From Lewinellaceae bacterium (lineage in GTDB: Bacteria > Bacteroidota > Bacteroidia > Chitinophagales > Saprospiraceae), in the NCBI GenBank assembly GCA_024644235.1, contig JAHELJ010000005.1:1-64000 (forward strand): a DNA stretch of 64,000 nt. The letters are read 5' to 3'. A program made the translations under genes and the position numbers. The notes under the pieces are model-generated. The model saw only the letters and a program-made list of their open reading frames with translations. It was not told the DNA's origin and ran no database searches. Positions within the stretch are counted from its first letter, which is position 1; each line of letters opens with the position of its first letter. This document shows positions 8,380 through 16,814 of the stretch, piece by piece.

Positions 8380-9873
8380 ATGTCTTTGGTTAAACAGCTC
8401 GCTGGTGAAACAGCCATTTATGGCATAAGCAGCATTCTGAGTCGTGTGTTGCATTATGTGGTTTTCACCGTGTATTTGACCAACCGTGTTTTTGCAACAG
8501 AACCTGCACTTTATGGTATATACATTGATATGTATGCCTATGCTGCTATGCTTCTCATCCTTTTTACCTATCGAATGGAAACAGCATATTTCAGATTTGG
8601 TAGTGAGGAGGGAAAAGAAAAGGTGGCCTTTTCAACATCTTCAATCTCAATTTTCTTCTCGACTATTTTTTTAGTCATTCTGCTTTTGTTCGCCAGGGCC
8701 CCAATTGCAGATATGCTCAAGTATCCTGGTCAAACCCAATTTGTAACCTATTTCGCATTGATAATTGGCTTGGACGCCTTGGCGGCTATTCCCTTTGCCC
8801 AGCTAAGATTAAAAAACCGACCGTATCGCTTTGCCTTTATTAAAGTGTTCAACGTAGTGCTCACACTCCTCTTGGTGTTCTTTTTTCTTGAAGTGTGCCC
8901 TTGGCTAATTGATCGGGGCTATACTTCGCTTAGGTCAATATACAGTTACGATCGGCGTCTCGATCTGGTATTTATTTCAAACCTTATTGCAAGCGCCGGA
9001 GTTTTGTTTCTCTTGTTGCCCCAATTGAAAGGAATGCAATTAAAGCTTTCGGCAAGATTGTGGCGGAAAATGATCATATACGCAGTACCTCTGATTATCG
9101 TAGGGCTCGCTGGAGTATTCAATCAATCCTTTGCGGTTCCGCTGTTGAAATATCTGTTACCGGGTACATCAATCGAAAACCTTGAGGAAGCCGGGTTATA
9201 TGGAGCGGCGGCTAAACTTGCCATTTTAATGAATTTGTTCACCCAGGCTTTTAACTACGCTGCAGAGCCATTCTTCTTCAAGCAAGCAAAAAAAAGTGCG
9301 GCCAGACAAACGTATGCAGAGGTGGCGCAAGCATTCACATTGGCGGCAAGTCTGGTATTCCTCATGATCTTATTATATATGGATGGAGTACAGCTCCTCA
9401 TCGGGATCAATTACCGGGAAAGCATTTACAGTATTGTGCCCGTTCTGCTTCTTGCTTACATCCTGCTGGGTATCTACTATAATATCTCGATTTGGTACAA
9501 GATCACCGATAAAACTTCATATGGAGCATTTATATCCATAGGTGGTACTCTTGTGACGATCATTACTGCCCTTCTACTGATCGGGCCTTTGGGTAAAGTG
9601 GCATTAGCCTGGTCTGCTCTCGCTTGTTATTCATTTATGGTTCTGGCAGGATATCTCACAGGGCGCATAAATTATCCGATCCCCTATAGACTGCAGCAGA
9701 TGATGACTTACATTCTACTGGCCGTATTGATATTCTTGGTGAGTATCGGCGTGAGGCAGCAATTTGATGGTTTGCCGGTAAGGCTCATGATCAACACTGT
9801 ACTATTGATTGTTTACTGTGGTATGGTCTACTACCTGGATAAGGAATCCATTCGGCGCTGGTTAGGCATTTAA
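8380..9873 (+). CDS. Polysaccharide/lipid-linked oligosaccharide flippase (Wzx/MOP type)
   Basis: A 497-aa protein with about 12-14 hydrophobic membrane segments, beginning MSLVKQLAGETAIYGISSILSRVL, the usual start of Bacteroidota oligosaccharide flippases of the MOP superfamily. Such proteins move undecaprenyl-linked sugars across the inner membrane for O-antigen or capsule assembly. No glycan-synthesis cluster surrounds it; it stands alone between M42 peptidase and phzF. Its stop overlaps the stop of the convergent 53-aa peptide gene by 4 bp. Confidence 0.88.
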   Translation: MSLVKQLAGETAIYGISSILSRVLHYVVFTVYLTNRVFATEPALYGIYIDMYAYAAMLLILFTYRMETAYFRFGSEEGKEKVAFSTSSISIFFSTIFLVILLLFARAPIADMLKYPGQTQFVTYFALIIGLDALAAIPFAQLRLKNRPYRFAFIKVFNVVLTLLLVFFFLEVCPWLIDRGYTSLRSIYSYDRRLDLVFISNLIASAGVLFLLLPQLKGMQLKLSARLWRKMIIYAVPLIIVGLAGVFNQSFAVPLLKYLLPGTSIENLEEAGLYGAAAKLAILMNLFTQAFNYAAEPFFFKQAKKSAARQTYAEVAQAFTLAASLVFLMILLYMDGVQLLIGINYRESIYSIVPVLLLAYILLGIYYNISIWYKITDKTSYGAFISIGGTLVTIITALLLIGPLGKVALAWSALACYSFMVLAGYLTGRINYPIPYRLQQMMTYILLAVLIFLVSIGVRQQFDGLPVRLMINTVLLIVYCGMVYYLDKESIRRWLGI

Positions 9874-10031
9874 AAGCCAAATTTTATGAGATCCCATAGG
9901 TAAATACGGTTTTTATATATCAATATCAATGATGCTATCAGGGCAAATATCAGGATGAGCTTGGTATTGCGTTTTACTCTTCGGTATCGCTCAGATCTGC
10001 TGGTATATCGCTGTTTTGTCGTATAAGCCAT
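9870..10031 (-). CDS. 53-residue single-pass membrane peptide downstream of phzF
   Basis: An ATG one base after the phzF stop opens 53 codons ending in TAA. The product has a strongly basic N-terminal half (MAYTTKQRYTSRSERYRRVKR) and one hydrophobic helix at about residues 24-39 (KLILIFALIASLILIY), then a short basic tail. The tight coupling with phzF, the clean TM design and the lack of any other gene in this 160-bp gap support it as real. Function unknown. The orientation predicted by the positive-inside rule is N-terminus in the cytoplasm. Confidence 0.6.
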   Translation of the reverse strand: MAYTTKQRYTSRSERYRRVKRNTKLILIFALIASLILIYKNRIYLWDLIKFGF

Positions 10032-10032
10032 C

Positions 10033-10818
10033 CTAAATCATGATTTCACCCTGAAGAAAGGTCTTGGCTTCGCCTGATATTTCTACCCGATCACCTACCA
10101 GTTCACAAAAAAGTTCGCCTCCTCTCGCGGATATCTGTCGGGCAGATAACATGTTTTTTCCAAGCCTTCCTGCCCAATAAGGAGTGAGCAAAGTATGTGC
10201 CGATCCTGTAACCGGATCTTCATTTATGCCAAATGCTGGAAAAAAGGCTCGACTTACAAAGTCTACATCCTTACCTTTTGCTGTTACAAGAACACCTCGG
10301 GCACGTAGTTTTTCGATAATGTTGAAATCCGGTTTGATCGTACTTACATCCTCTTGATCCGCCAATACCACCATGTAATCATCCGTACCCAAGTAACACT
10401 CACTGACATCGATCTTCAAGCCCTGGGAAAGAAGGTTGTGGGGATCATTTGTTTTCACAAATGAATCCGCCGGAAAATTCATCTTATAGCCCTGGGAACT
10501 GGGTTGTACAATGAGATCTCCCTTTCGGCTTATAAAGACAATTTCCTCCTTATGGTATCCGCGATGGTGGTACAGACAATGTGCCGCAGCAAGGGTAGCG
10601 TGGCCACACAAATCTACTTCAGCAACGGGTGTAAACCACCGAATATGGAAGGATCCATTTTCTTCCACGAAAAAAGCGGTCTCTGATAAGTTGTTTTCCT
10701 GAGCAATGGCTTGCATCAAGTTGTCTGACAACCATTGATCGAGTGGTACCACCGCTGCCGGATTTCCACAAAAAACAGCTTTGGCAAAAGCATCGATCTG
10801 GTAGATTGACAATTTCAT
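10033..10818 (-). CDS. PhzF-family isomerase/epimerase
   Basis: A 261-aa member of the PhzF/YddE family with two diaminopimelate-epimerase-like halves. The N-terminal half shows QIDAFAKAVFCGNPAAV, the conserved Glu in NLSETAFFV and GHATLAAAHCL; the C-terminal half has NEDPVTGSAHTLL. PhzF itself isomerises a phenazine precursor, but no phenazine genes are near and most homologues have unknown substrates. It lies 8 bp downstream of the giant propeller/barrel gene and 1 bp upstream of the 53-aa peptide. Confidence 0.92.
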   Translation of the reverse strand: MKLSIYQIDAFAKAVFCGNPAAVVPLDQWLSDNLMQAIAQENNLSETAFFVEENGSFHIRWFTPVAEVDLCGHATLAAAHCLYHHRGYHKEEIVFISRKGDLIVQPSSQGYKMNFPADSFVKTNDPHNLLSQGLKIDVSECYLGTDDYMVVLADQEDVSTIKPDFNIIEKLRARGVLVTAKGKDVDFVSRAFFPAFGINEDPVTGSAHTLLTPYWAGRLGKNMLSARQISARGGELFCELVGDRVEISGEAKTFLQGEIMI

Positions 10819-10826
10819 GCTGACAT

Positions 10827-13800
10827 TTAGAAATCCAGGCCAAGGGCGAAGTGTAGTTTCGGTTTCTGCACGATCCGGGTCTCAAGGCCCCAGGCATAAT
10901 CCAGGCGGAGGAAATAACCAAAAAGCATCGTGCGGACACCAACACCATATCCCACTACCAATGGGTCACGGTAATAATTTACTTTAAGTCGTACAGTGGG
11001 AGGGTTTTCGAGATGGAGGATATTGATCGGATTGTCTTCATCAAAGGGAGACACGCCCTCCCATGCCGCCCCCACATCGGCAAAACCCACCACTTGGAGG
11101 TGGCGAAGGAATGAAATTTTGATGGGTCGGCGAGAAATGTATTTGAGAAATGGTATACGAAGCTCGGCATTGAGCAAGGCAAATGTGGATCCATTTCTGA
11201 TATTATAATCGAAACCTCTCAAATTGGGACTAATTGTCCGGTAAGCGAAATTACCGGTGCTTGGCTGAGGAATCTCCTGATTAAACATTGGAATTAGCCA
11301 ATTGTCGAGTCCTCCAAGGAAATATAGTATTCGTTCCGACCCGAATGATGTGGAAGCAGCAAATCTTCCAGCTAGAACGCTATGCTTGGCAAAGTTCAAA
11401 TAGTGGCGGGCATCAGTTCCTACCACCGTCATGAATCCCTTCGAAAAACTGAAATCCAGTGGATCAAGAGAGAGGTCAAATTTTTTCAACACTTCTGTAT
11501 AGACCTTGAAACGAGTGCCTGATCTGATATTAATATCGATGTCCAGTGAGTTGTCAAAAACATACTCGACTCGCAATCCGACTCTTTGGTCTTCCAGGTC
11601 AGGATTGTTGAGGGATGTCTGATCAGACGCTAGAAAAGTGATCTTATCCTGACGAAGGGTTGCCGTGGCTCGAATGCTGTTGTATACGTCCAAGGGATAC
11701 CTTACCCCATATTGACCAAGTAGTACCGTGGTTCTAGATCGTTGGCCTTCGAAGCCGTTGCTGGATTGGTTCTCAAGAAGTGACTTCCGGTATATCGCAT
11801 AACGCCTGTCCAGGCGATTCTTTTTATCATCAAAGACCAAGAAGAACTCCGCTCCATTGAAACTGGTGGGGATGCGTACTCCTCCTTCAAAAACATAGTC
11901 CTCAAACAAATCTTTGAAATTTGCCTTGATAAGAATGCCCAGGGGAGTTGGTTCAAATTCTCTTTTAAATCCAGCATAACTGTCCAATCCACCAAACAAC
12001 TGGCTATTGTCCATATTGGTACTAAGCGAATGCATTCTAAACTTTAATTGGTAGGGAACAATTCGTAGTCTGTTTATTGGTACAGTTTCTTGATTTGCGC
12101 TTGGCTGATTCTCCACCACTTCTGTGGTAGCCAGTTTTGCTTTCGACAATACATCCAAGATCTCTGTGACTGCCTCTGTCTCCATATCGTCAAACTCGGA
12201 CTGGAACCTATATTCTCTGTCATCACCACTGGAACGAATCACTTCCTCAGCAGGCCTATTCTCCTCCGGTCGATTTCTGGTTGGGGGCCTATTCGGACTC
12301 TTGGTTTCATCAAGCATTTGGGCATGCACGCTACTACCAGTTGTAGAACTGGAAAGAGGGAAAAGAGATCGCTCAAAAAGATGATAGTCATCCTTTATCT
12401 GGTGGCCCTCCACAGCCGTACCCCTTGGTATGTTGATGTCATATAGCAAAATATTCTGCAACAGATTCGTCTCAGACGTGGTGGCTGCCCGATATTTCTT
12501 CTCACTTAATTGTTCTGTCGCAGCTATCAGACTATCGGGCAAATCAGCTAAAGATTCACGATCAATAACTTCTTCTGTGCTGTCGCTGAATGTCACCTTC
12601 ACTTTTGATTCATCGACATAAGAAGAGATTTGGCTAATCACCCGGTTTGTAATGCCTCGGTGTCCGGAGAGATAGGTGATTTGATTTTCGCCGATACTTA
12701 CCGGTGATCGCAGGTTGTGCTCTTCATCTGTAAGTTGATACAGTTGCAGTGCTTCGTCTTCCAGCGCCAGGAAAAAGATGTTGAAGTTTTCAAACGGTAG
12801 TACAGTATCAACTGAATTAATTGACTGCTTGGCGTCGGGTCTATTGGAACTAAAAAGGATTCCCGGTACATTGTCTATCATTCCCATTCTAATGTCGAGA
12901 TCATCATAGATGTCATCAGTGAGTTGGGTTGATTGTCTAGTGTTTGTTGTATAATAAAAGAGATTTACCGCACCTTCGGATAATGCTGAAAAAATGAGTT
13001 CCTGCTCACTCATCACCTCCATGGAATATATTCGATCATAGCGCTCAGGCAAAATTTGCTCTTGGATTTGTCCTGTGTTCAGATCTTCGATTCGCAGAGT
13101 GATTTTATCTCTGTATTCATATAAAGCATAGAGCACATCATCGGAAGGGTGCCATGCCACCATCGGATAGTTGTAATCGGTCTGCTGTACGTTGTTTCGA
13201 AAGCCATGTTTGAATAATTTCAGGCTCTTGCCTGACTGTTGATCTCGGATTATGATCCGTGTTTTACTGATTTGGTTGTCGACAATAGCGAGAAGGCTAC
13301 CGGAGGCATTATATCTTACTTGACTCATCGGCACCCGCTTCTTTCTTCGATAGGTTAATTGCTCACCGTCGTCTGCTGCTGCAAATAGTTCCTGTTCTTT
13401 AGCATAGCGGGCAGAGAAATAGTTCTCCCATTTCTCGGTGATGTCCTCAAACTCAACTCCGAATACATACAAGAATGCATCTTCGATACTTCGATTAATT
13501 CGGGTGAGATAAAGTAAATTTGATATCTCTGATCGTCCGTAGGTAAGTCCGATATAATACCAAAGGGATTGCCCAACAATATCAGGGTAGATGTTGTGCA
13601 TTCGTTTGAAGCTGGTCTTTTTTTCAGTGAGGAATAGATTACGTAGTTCGTTATCATTTTGAATGTTCCAAAATGATCCAACGTAGTTTACTAAACCTGT
13701 TTGAAACCAACTGGGGACATTTCCTGATACTGAGTTCTGAACGATCTCTTGAAGATTGGAACCAAAAAACATGCTGTTTAGAAACACCTCCGCTATACCC

Positions 13801-14234
13801 TTGCGAATCTGTCTGCGTAACTGCTCATGGTCTCCATCAAAATATACAAATATGCGATTGCCTTCGATTTTGGTTTTACCGACTCGGCTGATAAAAGTTT
13901 CGTCGTTTCCTATGTTGCTTTGCTTCAGGTCTGCCAGATCTGAAAAGACAATAATTTCAATCTTGTCATTGATCCGGTGCTCAATGATATCCAGGATCTC
14001 ATCATGATCTTGTTCTGCAAGTTTGACGGTAGAGACACCGTGATTTCTGGCTTTACCATACCAGTATGTGATAAAGTTTTGACTTTCATAGAGAAGCCAC
14101 TGATCAAAATCATCGTGATACTGTATGCGATTTTTCCCGTATTCAACCTCAGAGACCTGCGCCGTACCCAATAGCCCGATCAGGAGGAAGAAAACGAAAA
14201 AAGAATATTTTATGATCTTGTGAGTGATAATCAT
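10827..14234 (-). CDS. Large outer-membrane protein: peptidase-like N-domain, TolB-like propeller, C-terminal beta-barrel
   Basis: A 1135-aa exported protein with a signal peptide in residues 1-26 (ends GTAQ). Residues about 30-290 resemble a gluzincin MA-like domain (NVPSWFQTGLVNYVGSFW corresponds to the usual P.W..EGLAEY), but the HExxH helix is absent. About 300-530 carries PD40/TolB-type blades (FSSNRPD, ITYLSGHRG). A low-complexity linker follows, and 700-1135 looks like a surface-antigen (BamA/TamA-like) barrel ending in Phe. It heads a leftward phzF unit. Role unknown; possibly an outer-membrane translocation or assembly factor. Confidence 0.72.
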   Translation of the reverse strand: MIITHKIIKYSFFVFFLLIGLLGTAQVSEVEYGKNRIQYHDDFDQWLLYESQNFITYWYGKARNHGVSTVKLAEQDHDEILDIIEHRINDKIEIIVFSDLADLKQSNIGNDETFISRVGKTKIEGNRIFVYFDGDHEQLRRQIRKGIAEVFLNSMFFGSNLQEIVQNSVSGNVPSWFQTGLVNYVGSFWNIQNDNELRNLFLTEKKTSFKRMHNIYPDIVGQSLWYYIGLTYGRSEISNLLYLTRINRSIEDAFLYVFGVEFEDITEKWENYFSARYAKEQELFAAADDGEQLTYRRKKRVPMSQVRYNASGSLLAIVDNQISKTRIIIRDQQSGKSLKLFKHGFRNNVQQTDYNYPMVAWHPSDDVLYALYEYRDKITLRIEDLNTGQIQEQILPERYDRIYSMEVMSEQELIFSALSEGAVNLFYYTTNTRQSTQLTDDIYDDLDIRMGMIDNVPGILFSSNRPDAKQSINSVDTVLPFENFNIFFLALEDEALQLYQLTDEEHNLRSPVSIGENQITYLSGHRGITNRVISQISSYVDESKVKVTFSDSTEEVIDRESLADLPDSLIAATEQLSEKKYRAATTSETNLLQNILLYDINIPRGTAVEGHQIKDDYHLFERSLFPLSSSTTGSSVHAQMLDETKSPNRPPTRNRPEENRPAEEVIRSSGDDREYRFQSEFDDMETEAVTEILDVLSKAKLATTEVVENQPSANQETVPINRLRIVPYQLKFRMHSLSTNMDNSQLFGGLDSYAGFKREFEPTPLGILIKANFKDLFEDYVFEGGVRIPTSFNGAEFFLVFDDKKNRLDRRYAIYRKSLLENQSSNGFEGQRSRTTVLLGQYGVRYPLDVYNSIRATATLRQDKITFLASDQTSLNNPDLEDQRVGLRVEYVFDNSLDIDINIRSGTRFKVYTEVLKKFDLSLDPLDFSFSKGFMTVVGTDARHYLNFAKHSVLAGRFAASTSFGSERILYFLGGLDNWLIPMFNQEIPQPSTGNFAYRTISPNLRGFDYNIRNGSTFALLNAELRIPFLKYISRRPIKISFLRHLQVVGFADVGAAWEGVSPFDEDNPINILHLENPPTVRLKVNYYRDPLVVGYGVGVRTMLFGYFLRLDYAWGLETRIVQKPKLHFALGLDF

Positions 14235-14311
14235 CTGAATTTTCCCCGGTTCCGGAAACCTAACAAATTACACAATTACAAACTTAATTGCATACACATA
14301 ACGCAAAAACG

Positions 14312-14956
14312 ATGTCTACCGTTACCTGCTTTACTTTTAATCCGTTTCAGGAAAATACTTATATCGTTCAAGATTCCTCATTGCAGTGCATTGTAATTGA
14401 TCCTGGGTGTATTGATAGTGAGGAGCAAGGCCGGCTGGATGAATTCATTTCACAAAATCGGCTAACGGTACACTCGGTCTTAAACACTCATTGCCACGTA
14501 GACCATGTTTTTGGAAATCGATATATCTGTGAGAAGTACAATTGCGAATTATTGATTCACAAAGATGAGATGCCCTTGCTCAAAGCGTTTCCTCAAATCT
14601 GCCAAATGTATGGCTTGCGTGGTGAAGAATCTCCTGAACCTAGTGCTTATCTGATTCCTGGAAAGGACTTTACTTTTGGAGAGACAAGTTTTGAAGTTCG
14701 CTTTACCCCCGGGCATTCCCCTGCAAGCATATGCTTGGTGAACCATGCTGAAAAATATGTCATTGCCGGAGATGTATTATTCCAGGGAAGTATAGGCCGC
14801 ACAGACCTTCCGGGTGGCAACTATCATACTCTAATTGAAAGCATCGAGACCCAGCTCATGACCCTGGATGAGGACTACCTAGTGTACTCTGGGCATGGTC
14901 CAAGTACCTCTATCGGTGCCGAACGGGCAAGAAATCCCTTTCTTCAAGAAAACTAG
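14312..14956 (+). CDS. Metallo-beta-lactamase-fold hydrolase (glyoxalase II-like)
   Basis: A 214-aa hydroxyacylglutathione hydrolase-type enzyme. The zinc motif is NTHCHVDHVFG (HxHxDH), followed by the third His in TPGHSPAS, the bridging Asp in IAGDVLFQGSIGRTD and the last His in YSGHGPSTS. The frame is open from TTG 14288, but ATG 14312 (MSTVTCFTFNPFQENTY) is the standard family start. Substrates may be thioesters; glutathione is often absent in Bacteroidota, so the true substrate is open. Its stop overlaps the convergent rnhB stop by 4 bp. Confidence 0.92.
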   Translation: MSTVTCFTFNPFQENTYIVQDSSLQCIVIDPGCIDSEEQGRLDEFISQNRLTVHSVLNTHCHVDHVFGNRYICEKYNCELLIHKDEMPLLKAFPQICQMYGLRGEESPEPSAYLIPGKDFTFGETSFEVRFTPGHSPASICLVNHAEKYVIAGDVLFQGSIGRTDLPGGNYHTLIESIETQLMTLDEDYLVYSGHGPSTSIGAERARNPFLQEN

Positions 14957-15555
14957 AATAGCGTGCCTTGCACAGGCAATGGATATTGCCGGAATGATCT
15001 GCGGTGGAGTGGAGTAAGGCCGTATTCCAAGATTGCCTGTCGGTGTTCTTCGGTAGGATATCCTTTATTGGTGTGCCAAGCATATTCGGGAAATCGATTG
15101 TGCTGACGCCGCATGTATCTGTCCCTGCTTGTTTTAGCTAGTATCGATGCAGCTGCTATCGATCCCAGCCGGGAATCGCCTTTTACCAGACACTCAAATG
15201 GAACTTCGCGATATGGCTTAAATCGATTGCCATCGATCATCAGTTTTTCCGGCTTAGGGTCTAGTTTGTTTACGGCCAGATGCATCGCCTCAAAACTGGC
15301 ATTTAGTATGTTGATTCGGTCGATCGTAACTGGTTGGCAAAATGAAATTCCATATGAAATTGCTTCCTCTTGAATAACGGAACGTAGCTCTTCTCTTTCT
15401 TCTTCGGTCAGCATTTTGGAATCGTTAAGAAGCGGGTGGCTGAACAGGGGTGGCAGTATCACGGCTGCCGCAAACACCGGGCCTGCCAGGCATCCCCTGC
15501 CTGCTTCATCACAACCCGCTTCAAGAATATCCCTGTCCAATCTGCTAGGTAACAC
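14953..15555 (-). CDS. rnhB: Ribonuclease HII
   Basis: RNase HII removes ribonucleotides from DNA. The active-site carboxylates lie in AGCDEAGRGCLAGPV (Asp, Glu), MIDGN and ILAKTSRDRYM. The frame is open to 15711, but those extra residues overlap the OmpA gene and are unlike RNase HII. A GTG at 15555 (VLPSRLDRDILEAGCDEAG) gives 200 aa, the normal length, and a 31-bp gap to the OmpA gene, so it is the preferred start. Confidence 0.94.
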   Translation of the reverse strand: MLPSRLDRDILEAGCDEAGRGCLAGPVFAAAVILPPLFSHPLLNDSKMLTEEEREELRSVIQEEAISYGISFCQPVTIDRINILNASFEAMHLAVNKLDPKPEKLMIDGNRFKPYREVPFECLVKGDSRLGSIAAASILAKTSRDRYMRRQHNRFPEYAWHTNKGYPTEEHRQAILEYGLTPLHRRSFRQYPLPVQGTLF

Positions 15556-15586
15556 ATGACGAATATAGTTAATGTGGAAATGCCGC

Positions 15587-16705
15587 CTATACCCGGCGTA
15601 TACGAAATTCCACTCTGCGGTTTTTTTGTCTTCCGCTTTCCGTCTCATTGGTGGCAATAGGTCTGGTATTTCCATACCCAAGATATGAGAGTCGGTCGGC
15701 TTCGATACCATTGTCGATCAAATATTGGACAATGGCCCGAGCGCGTCTTGTCGACAACCGCATATTGTATTCAAATCCTCCTGTGTTGTCAGTGTGGCCT
15801 GTGACTTCAATTTCCATTGTAGGATACTCTGACAAAAACTTCAATAGTTTTTTCAGTTCTCTTTCTGCATCCAACCTTATGGATGATTTGTCGTAATCAA
15901 AAAGTACTTCGTTAAGCCTGATCGTCTTGTCTTCTTCTATGGGATACCAATCAGCCAATTCATCCTCGGGTGCCTCGATGATTGGTGGTCGTTTTTGCAC
16001 GGAGATATCATCAATGTAATAGTAGCCAAATGGCTGAGTTCTATCTTCACCTTGGATCACCATGGTGTTTTCATCTGTGTCGAAGTTGCCAATTGTGAGA
16101 TAACGATAGGGAAATGTGGCGGTGAATTCTCCTGTAATTCTTGTCCACCCCGACTGCTCATTTCCAACAACATTGGTGGCCAGCACCTGCGGTAATTTTC
16201 TCACTTCTCTGTCCGTGCGCTCTCGCATCCTCTCTACCGAAAAATAGACTCCGATGTTGTTAACTAACAGTCCAGTCTCAAGTGGCATTGCCCAAAATTC
16301 CACGTAGTAGGCCTGACCTTCAACCATTGGTTCACCTAAATTTACATGAATGTATTCCCGGCAATGTGGTTTTCCTTCGTTGCATCCAAATACTGTGATT
16401 CCTGCCATTGTTCGACCTGATCTGGGATATTGGTTGCCAAAACCTTTTTGCTTCCAGGTCGGGGGAACGTTAATCAAACCATTATAGAGGTCGGGTGAAG
16501 CTTCCGTTGGAGAACTCCAATCCTTGATCAATGCTGTAAAGTCCTCTCCTTTGTAGAACCAGCCGCTGGGAAGAATACTAAACTCCTCAAAACCCGAGTT
16601 GGGTACTAAGTTTACCTCACTGCTCTTGTCCTGACCAAAAAGGACGGTCGTAAAACCTGAAAGACAAAGTATAGATAGTTTATATATTATTGAATTACAA
16701 TGCAT
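15587..16705 (-). CDS. OmpA-family peptidoglycan-binding protein with N-terminal jelly-roll-like domain
   Basis: A 372-aa exported protein. The signal peptide ends at about residue 25 (FGQ). Residues 30-230 look like a carbohydrate-binding or galactose-binding fold (LVPNSGFEEF, then YYIDDISV). The C-terminal OmpA domain has FDYDKSSIRLD, the diaminopimelate-binding GHTDNTGG and NRRVEFRI. ATG 16705 is preferred over a TTG at 16717. It would link the outer membrane or surface to peptidoglycan. rnhB follows by 31 bp. Confidence 0.9.
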   Translation of the reverse strand: MHCNSIIYKLSILCLSGFTTVLFGQDKSSEVNLVPNSGFEEFSILPSGWFYKGEDFTALIKDWSSPTEASPDLYNGLINVPPTWKQKGFGNQYPRSGRTMAGITVFGCNEGKPHCREYIHVNLGEPMVEGQAYYVEFWAMPLETGLLVNNIGVYFSVERMRERTDREVRKLPQVLATNVVGNEQSGWTRITGEFTATFPYRYLTIGNFDTDENTMVIQGEDRTQPFGYYYIDDISVQKRPPIIEAPEDELADWYPIEEDKTIRLNEVLFDYDKSSIRLDAERELKKLLKFLSEYPTMEIEVTGHTDNTGGFEYNMRLSTRRARAIVQYLIDNGIEADRLSYLGYGNTRPIATNETESGRQKNRRVEFRIRRV

Positions 16706-16737
16706 TGTGAAGCACAAAGGATCTCATCCCATATAGG

Positions 16738-16745
16738 TAAATTTG
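16738..16745 (+). promoter_or_regulatory. Candidate -7 element for the ALDH7-type gene
   Basis: TAAATTTG matches TAnnTTTG exactly and lies 70 bp before the aldehyde dehydrogenase ATG, in the divergent 109-bp gap with the OmpA gene. I see no convincing -33 element at the usual spacing. Confidence 0.35.
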
Positions 16746-16814
16746 CGGTCATAAATTATTAACCTCAATCAGCATTCATACGATTAAAACCGACTATAAA
16801 AATATTAAAGCGAA

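Noticed and set aside
15556-15711. N-terminal extension of RNase HII to 15711
   Set aside because: It would overlap the OmpA gene by over 120 bp and is not part of the RNase HII fold; GTG 15555 gives the normal length.
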